Shown here: positions 6,774 through 15,148 of the stretch, in pieces
Position numbering within the stretch: position 1 is the first letter of the stretch
How the letters are laid out: every line of letters begins with the position of its first letter
Origin: CAXBNB01 sp965267535
Lineage (GTDB): Bacteria > Bacteroidota > Bacteroidia > Cytophagales > Cyclobacteriaceae
Direction of reading: 5' to 3'
DNA: 64,000 nt
Assembly (NCBI GenBank): GCA_965267535.1
Contig: OZ254082.1
Coordinates: 1 to 64,000, forward strand
The notes under the pieces: generated by a model
The model's input: only the letters and a program-made list of their open reading frames with translations
Databases searched by the model: none
What the model was told of the DNA's origin: nothing
Program-made: the position numbers and the translations under genes

Positions 6774-8312
6774 CTATCCAGCCCAATTTTCCCGATCCAG
6801 GCTTCTGTATTGTATTGCTTCGGCAAGGTGTTCGATCTGAATATCTTCTCTGCCGGCCAAATCTGCAATGGTGCGCGATACCCTAAGAATTCTGTCATAG
6901 GCCCGAGCAGACAATCCAAGCTTTTCCATAGCTGTTTTCAGGAGTTTTTTGCCAGCTTCATTGATCTGACATACTTCTTTGAGAGATTGTGAACTCATCA
7001 TAGCGTTGTGATATACAGCAGGTTGGTTTTCAAATCGCTTGGATTGAATTTCTCTTGCCTGGATCACTCTTTCTCGGATTTGTGCGCTGCTTTCAGACTT
7101 TCTGTCAGCAGTCATTTGCTCAAAAGAGACGGGAGTAACTTCTACATGAAGGTCTATCCGATCAAGTAATGGCCCGCTTACCTTGTTGAGGTAGCGCTGC
7201 ACTATACCCGGAGCACACACACATTCTTTTTCGGGATGGTTATAGTAGCCACAAGGGCATGGGTTCATACTGGCTATGAGCATAAAGTTAGCCGGAAAAT
7301 CGAGCGATACTTTTGCTCTGGAAATGGTTACTTTTCGTTCTTCCAGTGGTTGGCGCATTACTTCCAGTACTGTTCTTTTAAATTCAGGAAGTTCATCAAG
7401 AAACAATACCCCATTATTTGCCAGGGATATTTCTCCGGGCTGGGGTATACCCCCACCCCCAACTAGTGCTACATCGCTAATGGTATGATGCGGTGCTCTG
7501 AAGGGGCGGGTAGAAATCAACGACGAATTAGGGCCAAGTTTTCCAGCTACGGAATGTATTTTAGTAGATTCCAGCGCTTCACTCAGGCTCAGAGGAGGAA
7601 GAATGGAAGGCAGCCGTTTAGCTAACATAGTTTTTCCTGCTCCTGGAGGGCCAACCATAATAACGTTGTGCCCACCCGCTGCAGCTATTTCCATGGCTCG
7701 TTTTATGTTTTCCTGCCCTTGTACATTGGCAAAGTCAGCTTCATAACTGTCGAGGTTGTGAAAAAAAATATCACGCGTGTCGTATGCTAAAGGCTCTATT
7801 TTGTTTTTACCGGTCAGGTGGTCAATTGCTTCACTAAGCGTATTGGCTCCAATGATTTCCAGGTTGTCTACAATGGCGGCTTCACTGGCATTTTCTTTAG
7901 GAAGAATAAAAGTTTTAAACCCTTGTTTTCGTGCCTGGATAGCGATGGGTAGTGCTCCTTTGATAGGGCGTATTTGTCCGTCTAGCGAAAGCTCACCCAT
8001 AATAACACACGATTCGAGAGATTCTGAGGTGATTTGACCTGATGCTTCTAATATGCCCACAGCTATGGGTAAATCGTAGGAAGATCCTTCTTTTTTTATG
8101 TCAGCTGGAGCCAGGTTGATAACTACCTTTTGCCTGGGCATCATGAACCCGTTTTGTTTCAAGGCAGATTCCACACGTTGTTCGCTTTCTTTTACAGCAG
8201 AGTCGGGTAGGCCTACCATAAAAAACTTCGTGCCTGAGCTGACATTTACCTCAATAGTAATTGTGTAGGCATCCACGCCATACACTGCACTGCCAAAAGT
8301 TTTTGCAAGCAT
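6774..8312 (-). CDS. comM: YifB/ComM-family Mg-chelatase-like AAA+ ATPase
   Basis: 512 residues, full length. The N-terminal Lon-like domain (about 1-170) contains FFMVGLPDSAVKESEQRV. The AAA+ core has Walker A GPPGAGKTML (221-230), FRAPHHTISDVALVGGG and Walker B GVLFLDELPEF. A small Cys-rich loop NPCPCGYYNHPEKECVC follows, then a C-terminal lid domain with YDRILRVSRTIADL. ComM in other bacteria is a helicase-like branch-migration factor used in recombination during natural transformation; its role here is not shown. It abuts gmhA upstream with no gap (stop and start are adjacent), so it is the distal gene of the gmhA operon. Confidence 0.92.
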   Translation of the reverse strand: MLAKTFGSAVYGVDAYTITIEVNVSSGTKFFMVGLPDSAVKESEQRVESALKQNGFMMPRQKVVINLAPADIKKEGSSYDLPIAVGILEASGQITSESLESCVIMGELSLDGQIRPIKGALPIAIQARKQGFKTFILPKENASEAAIVDNLEIIGANTLSEAIDHLTGKNKIEPLAYDTRDIFFHNLDSYEADFANVQGQENIKRAMEIAAAGGHNVIMVGPPGAGKTMLAKRLPSILPPLSLSEALESTKIHSVAGKLGPNSSLISTRPFRAPHHTISDVALVGGGGIPQPGEISLANNGVLFLDELPEFKRTVLEVMRQPLEERKVTISRAKVSLDFPANFMLIASMNPCPCGYYNHPEKECVCAPGIVQRYLNKVSGPLLDRIDLHVEVTPVSFEQMTADRKSESSAQIRERVIQAREIQSKRFENQPAVYHNAMMSSQSLKEVCQINEAGKKLLKTAMEKLGLSARAYDRILRVSRTIADLAGREDIQIEHLAEAIQYRSLDRENWAG

Positions 8313-8891
8313 TTATTCCAGGTTCTTTTCTATTAAAAGTATAAGTGAATGTATGATTTTGATGTGTATTTCCTGAATTCTATCGGCATAACCTGAGTGA
8401 GGCACGCGAATTTCTATGTCCGACTTGCCGGCAAGTTTACCCCCGTTGTTGCCTGTGAGTGTGATCACAGACATACCCTTAGCTTTGGCGGCTTCCACAG
8501 CGAGAATTACGTTTTTTGAGTTGCCACTGGTGCTTATTCCCAAAAGCACATCGTTAGCAGAACCCAGCGCTTCTACAGATCTGGAAAAAATGTAGTCAAA
8601 GCCATAGTCATTACCAATGCAGGATATGTGGCTCGGGTCTGAAATGGCCAGCGCAGGAATGGGTTTTCTGTTTTCCCGATACCGGCCGGTAAGTTCCTCT
8701 GCAAAATGCATGGCATCACAGTGAGACCCGCCATTGCCACAGGAAAAGACTTTGCCACCAGATTTAATTCTTTCAGAAATAAGGGTTGCAGCACGTTCTA
8801 TAGAGGAGATGTTGTCCTCGTTGTTAATAAAGTCCTCGAGTACAGACTTGGCTTGTAATAATTCTGATTTAATTAAAGTAGTGTTGTTCAT
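8313..8891 (-). CDS. gmhA: D-sedoheptulose 7-phosphate isomerase (GmhA)
   Basis: 192 residues, the same length as the E. coli enzyme, which turns sedoheptulose 7-phosphate into D-glycero-D-manno-heptose 7-phosphate for LPS heptose. The SIS-domain motif CGNGGSHCDAMHFAEEL (51-67), SHISCIGNDYGF, GISTSGNSKN and YADRIQEIHIK are all present. The expected zinc ligands His62, Glu66, Gln173 and His181 are kept. The gene overlaps the small membrane-protein gene upstream by four bases and abuts comM downstream. The later heptose genes (hldE, gmhB, hldD) are not in this window. The resemblance to enterobacterial GmhA is striking by eye. Confidence 0.94.
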   Translation of the reverse strand: MNNTTLIKSELLQAKSVLEDFINNEDNISSIERAATLISERIKSGGKVFSCGNGGSHCDAMHFAEELTGRYRENRKPIPALAISDPSHISCIGNDYGFDYIFSRSVEALGSANDVLLGISTSGNSKNVILAVEAAKAKGMSVITLTGNNGGKLAGKSDIEIRVPHSGYADRIQEIHIKIIHSLILLIEKNLE

Positions 8892-9235
8892 TCTTCTGCT
8901 TTCGGCGCTGTTTCGTCGTTTTCTGGTGAGCTGGTGGATTCTTGTGCTTCTTTTTTGTCGTAAAGTTTTCCTTTTAGGTCAAGCACCTCATTTTCCAACT
9001 TCTTTATTTTGTTCGTTAACCCAAAAATATGGATGTTTTCAATAATAATTTCAACTAAAAACAAAACAAGACCAAATGCGCCTAGTTTAAGCACAAAACG
9101 GAGAAGGCCTGCCCATGTGTCTATAAAATCCCAATCCCACTTGAGAACGATTTTTTCATAGTTGAATGCAATAACCCCTCCGAAGCAAAAGAAAATGATA
9201 TAGAGGAAGTAAAAAATGCGTTTAAATTTCTTCAT
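8888..9235 (-). CDS. Small membrane protein with coiled coil
   Basis: 115 residues of unknown function. Two membrane segments lie near residues 7-25 (FYFLYIIFFCFGGVIAF) and 48-65 (LKLGAFGLVLFLVEIII). A heptad-like stretch follows near 70-92 (LTNKIKKLENEVLDLKGKL), then a Ser/Glu-rich tail (STSSPENDETAPKAEE). The arrangement recalls small envelope proteins with a short cytosolic coiled coil. It is the first gene of a run with gmhA (ATGA overlap at 8888-8891) and comM. No family is recognised. Confidence 0.75.
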   Translation of the reverse strand: MKKFKRIFYFLYIIFFCFGGVIAFNYEKIVLKWDWDFIDTWAGLLRFVLKLGAFGLVLFLVEIIIENIHIFGLTNKIKKLENEVLDLKGKLYDKKEAQESTSSPENDETAPKAEE

Positions 9236-9317
9236 TGGCGTTGGTAGTGGTTGTGTTATAAACTACAAATTAGGAATTAATACTGACAACCGACCTAAAG
9301 CTAACTAAATTTTTAGC

Positions 9318-11024
9318 TTACCTGGCTTCCGTAGTTTCAAATGCAGTAACATCATAACCCGGCTTAAGACTTGATATTTTAAGGTTAGTGAATTTTTTGT
9401 TTACAGCAATTTTGTTTTTCGAGAAGTATAAAAAAACCATGGTTGACTCGTTGTGTAATTTTTCTTGCAACGCAAAAAGGCTATGTCTTCTTTGTATTGA
9501 ATCCTGAGCGTAGTTTACAGCAGCAATGATACTGTCGCTTTCAGCATTGCCAAAGCCAGTAAAATTCATACCGCCTCCCTGTGCAGCTTTGGTACTAAAG
9601 AGGCCGGAAAAGTTGAATGAGTAAGGGCTGCCATTAAAGGATCCGATGGTGATGTCAAAGTCGCGGTTTTTGACAGATGTACGTACTTGCCTGTCGTCCT
9701 TGGACAGTGAATTAATCCTCAGACCAATTTTTTGAGCTTCGCTTGTTAGTATTTGAGCAATACCTTCGTAAATCGAATTTTGTTTATGGATAATGGTAAA
9801 TTGAACAGGAGTATGATCAGAAGAATCTATCCATTGGTTGTTTTTCCATTCCAGTCCGGCTTCACGGAGGAGTTTTTTTGCTACTTCAGGGTTATATGGA
9901 GTAGGTTTTATTTGATCGTTGTAAAAATAACTCTTTGCCGGGTTGATAGGGCCGATGGTTGGCTCTGCGTACCCACTTTCTACAGAAGCAACGATTTGTT
10001 CTTTATCGATCAGGTGCGCTATTGCTTTCCTTATTTTCCTGTTGGCCAAAAAATGATTGGCTGAGTTGAACCCCACATAAGTGAAAGTATATTTTAGAGG
10101 AGAAAATAAATTGAAAGATGATTTGAATCCTTCATCCTGAGCCAGTTGTACAAATTCCCCTGAGGGGATATTGTCCATAACGTCAATTTCTCCCTGTCGC
10201 AATGCATATATCGCTGTGATAGTTTCCGGTATGGAGTAGTATGTAATTTGGCTGGGGTTAGCATGAATGTAATCATACTGATCTTCCAACTGTAAACCCC
10301 ACCAGTTTAAATTTTTAGTCAGTGTAATGCTTTTACCTTGCTCTATCCGGGTTATTGTATATGGCCCGGAGGCATGAAAATACTCACCATTGAATGTGTA
10401 CTTGTCTTTGGTAAATGCATCATAAAACTGGCGCACTTTACTATCGTTTCTTACTTTTTCAGGATTGTTAGCTATTTCATTTAAAGAGATATGATCTAAC
10501 AAACCGTTTGGGTCAAATTTCGATTTTTGAAGAATTCCAAAGTCTCCACTCAACCTCAATGCATTGTCAATGTTTCCAAGAAGATAAATAGAAAATACTG
10601 AATTTCCTTCTAGCTCTACCTTCTTGATCCTATTATAATAGGAGGCGATACCATTATTTTCAGATATAGGAAGTTTAAATACTTTTATCGAAAATAGAAT
10701 ATCTTGATTAGTTAAAGCTTCTTTATTATTCCAGACAGCCTCTTTACGGATTTGAAACTTAGCTACTATAGTGTCGCCAGAGGTATATGTGTAAGGCATG
10801 TTTTGAACAACGAGTGGCTTCAACTCGCCGCGGGCATTTAAGCTAAATAGCTCATTGAAAGTTTTCCTTTGAATATCGTGAGCCAGATGACTTCCATTTA
10901 TCAAGTAGTTCAAAGACTGAGGAAAATGATCTACCCTAATTGCTACTGACTTAGTTCCAGGTTTCTTGCTTTGACAAGATATCAAAAAACCGATAAAGAT
11001 GAATGTTATAATTTTTTTACACAC
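9318..11024 (-). CDS. Peptide-type ABC substrate-binding lipoprotein (SBP family 5)
   Basis: 568 residues from a GTG start (no ATG fits). The N-terminus MCKKIITFIFIGFLISC is a lipoprotein signal with the lipid-modified Cys at 17, so the protein should be anchored in the envelope. The body matches the oligopeptide/dipeptide-binding family. Examples are IQRKTFNELFSLNARGELKPL near the start, FQIRKEAVWNNKEALTNQDI, HASGPYTITRIEQG, FNSANHFLANRKIRKAIAHL, and KKLLREAGLEW in the C-terminal half. It binds peptides or similar ligands in related systems. No permease or ATPase genes are adjacent, so it may serve a transporter encoded elsewhere or act as a receptor. The substrate is unknown. Confidence 0.88.
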   Translation of the reverse strand: MCKKIITFIFIGFLISCQSKKPGTKSVAIRVDHFPQSLNYLINGSHLAHDIQRKTFNELFSLNARGELKPLVVQNMPYTYTSGDTIVAKFQIRKEAVWNNKEALTNQDILFSIKVFKLPISENNGIASYYNRIKKVELEGNSVFSIYLLGNIDNALRLSGDFGILQKSKFDPNGLLDHISLNEIANNPEKVRNDSKVRQFYDAFTKDKYTFNGEYFHASGPYTITRIEQGKSITLTKNLNWWGLQLEDQYDYIHANPSQITYYSIPETITAIYALRQGEIDVMDNIPSGEFVQLAQDEGFKSSFNLFSPLKYTFTYVGFNSANHFLANRKIRKAIAHLIDKEQIVASVESGYAEPTIGPINPAKSYFYNDQIKPTPYNPEVAKKLLREAGLEWKNNQWIDSSDHTPVQFTIIHKQNSIYEGIAQILTSEAQKIGLRINSLSKDDRQVRTSVKNRDFDITIGSFNGSPYSFNFSGLFSTKAAQGGGMNFTGFGNAESDSIIAAVNYAQDSIQRRHSLFALQEKLHNESTMVFLYFSKNKIAVNKKFTNLKISSLKPGYDVTAFETTEAR

Positions 11025-11103
11025 GTACCAGCATGGCGTTTATTATAACAAAACTAAGCCAAAGAGTTTATTTTATGAGTTGTTTGAAAACGATGATTAG
11101 AAA

Positions 11104-11337
11104 TTAATCCCAACCATCGTGACCAATATTCAAAGGATCATCATTAGACACTAACTCGTAATTTTTGCTATCAGCAAATTGTTTGCTACCGTATTTTACA
11201 GGTTGTGTCGTGTTAATTTCTGCAACTTTAAACTCATTGTTAGTTTTGAACGTATTAATTTGAGTGTTGTCAGTTTGAGAAACACCGCCGAAATTAAGAC
11301 CAATACTTAAGAAGAATAATGTGATGAAATGTGCCAT
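11104..11337 (-). CDS. Small secreted protein, unknown (77 aa)
   Basis: 77 residues beginning MAHFITLFFLSIGLNFGGV, which looks like a signal peptide. A polar mature part follows, rich in Asn, Thr, Asp and Lys and ending NIGHDGWD. It has no Cys and no recognisable domain. It lies 79 bases upstream of the peptide-binding lipoprotein gene on the same strand and could be co-transcribed. The start is ATG 11337. Small open frames of this length can be chance, but the signal peptide and composition support a real gene. Confidence 0.55.
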   Translation of the reverse strand: MAHFITLFFLSIGLNFGGVSQTDNTQINTFKTNNEFKVAEINTTQPVKYGSKQFADSKNYELVSNDDPLNIGHDGWD

Positions 11338-11441
11338 AACTTTTAATGTTTTGTTTTTTGTAAATGATTATGATACAATGATCGACCAACTACACATCAA
11401 AAGTTAGGACACTATGGTGCCCCCGGTAACGCGAAAAAAAA

Positions 11442-11473
11442 TTGTGAAAAAATTGGAAAATTGCCTAAATTTG
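11442..11473 (+). promoter_or_regulatory. Promoter of the helical-repeat gene
   Basis: TTG at 11442-11444 and TAAATTTG at 11466-11473 are separated by 21 bases, matching the Bacteroidota -33/-7 pattern. The ATG follows 40 bases later. Confidence 0.65.
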
Positions 11474-11513
11474 ATTTTTGATAAACATTTTTAATCTAAA
11501 AAACGATACCAGC

Positions 11514-13025
11514 ATGAAAGAAATTAATAAATTAGTCGATATAGTAACAACCCGGCTAAAAAATAATTATGGAGTTTTAGATTTAACAGGGGAGGTTGAT
11601 AACCCAAGTAAAGAACAACAACTCTATAACGGCGTGTTAAAAGGTCTTTATCCAACCGACGAGGTTGCGGCTAAAGAAATGTATGACTCAGATGTGTATG
11701 ACCAAAGATTTAGGATGCTTAAATCAAGGTTACGCCACAAATTATACGATTATCTTTTTCATGTTGAATTTAACGACAGCCGTTTTAATATTTCTACACA
11801 ACATAGACTAGAATGTCAGGAATATATATATAAGGCTAACATTCTCTTTGTTAGTAATGAGTATGGTATGGCAGAAAAGCAAATTAACAAGGCTTTTGCC
11901 ATAGCGGAAGAATCTGAATTTACAGATATACTAATAGACGGCTTGGAAATATTGAGACAGATCTATTCTAAAGACTGTCGTCCTACCGATTTTGAAAATA
12001 CAATTAGCAGATTAGATAAGTTAAGAAAACTCTACAATACAGAAGAGTATGCTAATGATTTGTATTTCAAGAATAGAATGCTTTTGAGTAAATCGGTACA
12101 CTCAAGAAAGTCAAATGTGCAGACGACTTTGGATAACGTAGCGATATTAGAAAAGCTTTGGAAAGAAACTGGATCGTTTAACATTTTTGAACACTATTAC
12201 TTTCTCAGAGGGTGGTACCTGGAATTGATTGGAGACTACCAGGGAATAGTAGACCATACTTATCAGGCAGAAAAGGATGTGAACAAGATGAAAGTGAATC
12301 CCATGCGATTTGATGTGAGGTTCAACATCTATATTCGAACCTTCTCCTATTTATGTTTAAAGGAGTTTGATAAAGGGTTTGAATCTGCTGAAGAAGGAAT
12401 GAAAACCATTGAGCCAACAACCAGGAACTGGTTTGCTCATATGGAAAATTATTTCCTGTTGGCAATGCACACAAGAGACTATGATAAAGCGGCCGAAATT
12501 TATCAGAAAGTAATAAAGAACACGAGTTTGAAGAAGGTGAGCAAGAAAGCCTCAGAAAGGTGGAAGCTGATGAAAGCCTACCTCAACTTTGCTGCTCCAC
12601 ACCTGCAAATCATCAAACGGGTTACCTTCTCGGATTTTTATAATTCCATGGAACATTACAACAAAGACAAAAAAGGATATAATTTGTCTTTGATTATTCT
12701 GGAGTTTATGCATATGATGAATAAAGGTAGCTTTGATCTGGCGCTGAATAAAATAGAGGCGATAGAAAAGTATTATTACCGTCATCTTAATGAACCGGGT
12801 AAAAACCCAAGAGAGAAGCAGTTTTTCAAATTGATAAAAACACTTATCAATTGTGGATATGATCCTGTGAAGGCAAGAGAGCAAGGGCAGAAGTATGTGG
12901 ACAAGTTGGAAGAGAAAAACCAACATGAGCCATTTACCGATCCAGAGATCATACCTTACGAGCACCTTTGGGATATCATGCTGCAGAATATTGAGAAGAA
13001 TAAAGAAGTGGTTTCTCTGGCCTGA
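11514..13025 (+). CDS. Large helical-repeat (TPR-like) protein, unknown
   Basis: 503 residues from ATG 11514 (MKEINKLVDIVTTRLKNN); an in-frame TTG 36 bases upstream is rejected because it falls next to the promoter. No signal peptide or membrane segment is seen, so it is probably cytosolic. The whole chain is alpha-helical with repeats of aromatic and small residues at TPR-like spacing. Examples are YKANILFVSNEYGMAEKQIN, HYYFLRGWYLELIGDYQGI, FAHMENYFLLAMHTRDYDKA and LNFAAPHLQIIKRV. Such proteins usually serve as protein-binding scaffolds. No partner or family is recognised. It has a good promoter upstream and a terminator immediately after it. Confidence 0.8.
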   Translation: MKEINKLVDIVTTRLKNNYGVLDLTGEVDNPSKEQQLYNGVLKGLYPTDEVAAKEMYDSDVYDQRFRMLKSRLRHKLYDYLFHVEFNDSRFNISTQHRLECQEYIYKANILFVSNEYGMAEKQINKAFAIAEESEFTDILIDGLEILRQIYSKDCRPTDFENTISRLDKLRKLYNTEEYANDLYFKNRMLLSKSVHSRKSNVQTTLDNVAILEKLWKETGSFNIFEHYYFLRGWYLELIGDYQGIVDHTYQAEKDVNKMKVNPMRFDVRFNIYIRTFSYLCLKEFDKGFESAEEGMKTIEPTTRNWFAHMENYFLLAMHTRDYDKAAEIYQKVIKNTSLKKVSKKASERWKLMKAYLNFAAPHLQIIKRVTFSDFYNSMEHYNKDKKGYNLSLIILEFMHMMNKGSFDLALNKIEAIEKYYYRHLNEPGKNPREKQFFKLIKTLINCGYDPVKAREQGQKYVDKLEEKNQHEPFTDPEIIPYEHLWDIMLQNIEKNKEVVSLA

Positions 13026-13056
13026 TCACCAGATAAGAATAAATATACAAATTAAG

Positions 13057-13081
13057 AAGGAGCTTTTAAGCTCCTTTTTTT
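13057..13081 (+). terminator. Terminator after the helical-repeat gene
   Basis: AAGGAGCTT (13057-13065) pairs with AAGCTCCTT (13068-13076) and is followed by T residues to 13081, where the convergent nth gene ends. Confidence 0.85.
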
Positions 13082-13724
13082 ATGTCAGGTTTTTATCGTA
13101 GTAGCGACAAAAAGAAGTAATGTCGCATTTTTCACACTGAGGTTTTCTGGCCAGACAAATGTAACGTCCGTGTAGTATAAGCCAGTGATGGGCTTTTGGG
13201 ATGTGCTCTTCGGGGATGTATTTGATAAGCTGTTTTTCTACTTCGAGTGGAGTTTTTGCATTTTGAGTTACCAGGCCGATTCGCTTAGAAACTCTGAATA
13301 CATGAGTATCTACCGCCATGGTTGGCTGGTTGTATATTACAGAAGCAATCACATTAGCGGTTTTCCTACCAACACCGGGAAGTTTTTGGAGCTCTTTTAA
13401 ATCAGACGGCACCACTGAGTCAAAATCATTGACAAGCATGTTTGCCATCCCAATTAAATGTTTGGTCTTATTATTTGGGTAAGATATACTCCTTATATAG
13501 GGAAATAGTTCATCGAACGTAGCGAGAGATAATGCTTCGGGAGTCGGATATGCCTCAAAAAGTGCAGGTGTAGTTAAGTTAACCCTCTTATCTGTGCATT
13601 GGGCACTTAGAATCACAGCTACCAACAGTTGATACGGATTGTTATACTCGAGCTCCGTTTCTGCATTGGGATTGTTTTTACTAAAATATTCGATAAACGC
13701 ACTATACCTGTCCTTTCTCGTCAT
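13080..13724 (-). CDS. nth: Endonuclease III
   Basis: 214 residues, standard length. The enzyme is a DNA glycosylase/AP lyase that removes oxidised pyrimidines in base excision repair. The helix-hairpin-helix KLPGVGRKTANVIA carries the catalytic Lys, and VDTHVFRVSKR carries the catalytic Asp. The C-terminal [4Fe-4S] loop has the exact spacing C-x6-C-x2-C-x5-C (CLARKPQCEKCDITSFC). It stands alone and ends against the terminator of the convergent gene. The ATG at 13724 gives the usual N-terminus. Confidence 0.96.
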   Translation of the reverse strand: MTRKDRYSAFIEYFSKNNPNAETELEYNNPYQLLVAVILSAQCTDKRVNLTTPALFEAYPTPEALSLATFDELFPYIRSISYPNNKTKHLIGMANMLVNDFDSVVPSDLKELQKLPGVGRKTANVIASVIYNQPTMAVDTHVFRVSKRIGLVTQNAKTPLEVEKQLIKYIPEEHIPKAHHWLILHGRYICLARKPQCEKCDITSFCRYYDKNLT

Positions 13725-13813
13725 ATTGTTTTAGGGCTTTATAAATTTACAAAAGCAATATATGAGAAAAGTTTAATATGTAATAGTGCAAAGTGGCTTT
13801 GGTCTTTACAGAT

Positions 13814-14029
13814 TTAAATAAGTGAGTAATTGAATATTTTGTCTAATGCTCTTTCAGAAGGATCGACAATCAGGTTGTCCAGCCCCTGGCAAATAGCACT
13901 AAGGTTATTCAATTGCTCACTCAATTCTGCATCACAAAGAACGGCATGTTCAATAGCTGCACTCTCTTCTTCGTTAGTTTCACCATAGATATAGCGAATC
14001 AAATCATTTTCGGTAAAGATTTTGGTCAT
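13814..14029 (-). CDS. Small protein coupled to ECF sigma factor (possible anti-sigma)
   Basis: 71 residues, MTKIFTENDLIRYIYGETNEEE onward (first 20 or so shown in part here), acidic and helical, with no membrane segment. Its start overlaps the end of the sigma-factor gene by 26 bases, which implies translational coupling. The pattern DLIRYIYGET followed by EHAVLCDAELSEQL resembles the N-terminal cytosolic zinc-less anti-sigma-like segment found after ECF genes in Bacteroidota, but without the usual membrane and periplasmic parts. A role in holding or tuning the sigma factor is inferred from position only. Confidence 0.65.
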   Translation of the reverse strand: MTKIFTENDLIRYIYGETNEEESAAIEHAVLCDAELSEQLNNLSAICQGLDNLIVDPSERALDKIFNYSLI

Positions 14030-14603
14030 AGGCGATATTCGATTTTTGCATTTTCTTACGCAAATTTATCAAAGCATATCGCATTCTACCAAGTGCAGTG
14101 TTTATACTCACGTCTGTAGCTTCAGCGATATCCTGAAAACTCATTTGCATATAATGCCTCATTATTAAAACTTCTTTCTGTGTTTCAGGTAATTCCTGAA
14201 CCAGCTTTTTTAATAACGCATTTGTATCGCTTTTTATTTGACGTGTTTCTATAGAATCTTCAGCAAACTCCAAAGTGTTAAATACCCGACTTCCATCTTC
14301 CATAACTATGGTGGGGTATCGCTTGTCTTTTCTAAAGTGATCTATGGCAAGATTGTGTGCTATACGAAGCACCCAAGGCAAAAACTTCCCTTCTTCGTTG
14401 TACCTGCCTGATTTAATTGTTTTTACTACCTTAATAAACGTGTCTTGCAGCAAATCTTCTGCAATGTATTTGTCTTTTACGATAAGATAGATAGTAGTAA
14501 ATACCCTCGCTTTGTGCCGGGACACAAGTTCTTCAAAAGCCTCTTCGTTTCCGCTTTTGTATTGTGATATCAAATTGCTATCACTAACACCAAAATTATT
14601 CAT
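14004..14603 (-). CDS. ECF-type RNA polymerase sigma factor
   Basis: 199 residues. Region 2 (about 20-90) has FEELVSRHKARVFTTIY, YIAEDLLQDTFIKVV and FLPWVLRIAHNLAIDHFRK. Region 4 (about 135-190) has LPETQKEVLIMRHYMQMSFQ, DIAEATDVSINTALGRMRYA and LINLRKKM. The protein directs RNA polymerase to a special promoter set. The downstream 71-residue gene overlaps it and may control it. The regulon cannot be told from the sequence. Confidence 0.93.
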   Translation of the reverse strand: MNNFGVSDSNLISQYKSGNEEAFEELVSRHKARVFTTIYLIVKDKYIAEDLLQDTFIKVVKTIKSGRYNEEGKFLPWVLRIAHNLAIDHFRKDKRYPTIVMEDGSRVFNTLEFAEDSIETRQIKSDTNALLKKLVQELPETQKEVLIMRHYMQMSFQDIAEATDVSINTALGRMRYALINLRKKMQKSNIAYDQNLYRK

Positions 14604-14865
14604 TTTTATACCTGTTTGTTTTGCGTAGAGGTTTATGCCATAATGAAGAACTGGGGTTTAGAGTTGAAAATTTTTATACTGTGATCTCAAATGTATGTAA
14701 AAACAAATAGCATTCCAAAAACAATACTGCTAAAAATTATATTTATTCTTGTCAAGATTATATTTTCTGCTCGAATTCCGTTGTTTATTTTTCTTGTTGC
14801 CACAAAATGATAACAGCCGGGAACTCTTATACCATAACATTGTTAATTAATAAAATGCAAAAAAT

Positions 14866-15147
14866 ATGAAAGCAATCTGGAATGGACAAGTTATCGCAGA
14901 GAGCGATGAGACAATTGTTATAGAAAACAACCACTACTTTCCCGCTCATGCGGTAAACAGTGAGTATTTAGAAAAATCAGATACACACACAGTGTGTCCA
15001 TGGAAGGGAACGGCAAGTTACTATACACTCATTGTGGATGGCAAAAAAAACGAAGATGCCGCATGGTACTATCCTGAAACCAGCGAACTGGCTAAAAACA
15101 TTAAAAACTATGTCGCTTTCTGGAAGGGTGTACAGGTTGGGGAATAA
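14866..15147 (+). CDS. DUF427 domain protein
   Basis: 93 residues covering one complete DUF427 domain: MKAIWNGQVIAESDET, FPAHAVNSEYLE, the motif THTVCPWKGTASYY, AAWYYPETSELAKNIKNYVAFW. DUF427 proteins are small single-domain beta-rich proteins, sometimes of nucleotidyltransferase-related or unknown function; no activity is assigned here. It is monocistronic, with 262 bases of AT-rich upstream DNA shared with the divergent sigma-factor gene. It ends one base from the convergent peptidase-propeller gene. Confidence 0.9.
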   Translation: MKAIWNGQVIAESDETIVIENNHYFPAHAVNSEYLEKSDTHTVCPWKGTASYYTLIVDGKKNEDAAWYYPETSELAKNIKNYVAFWKGVQVGE

Positions 15148-15148
15148 A

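Noticed and set aside
12552..12965. 137-residue antisense frame in the helical-repeat gene
   Set aside because: The sense protein has clear helical repeats and a promoter; the antisense frame is hydrophobic shadow.
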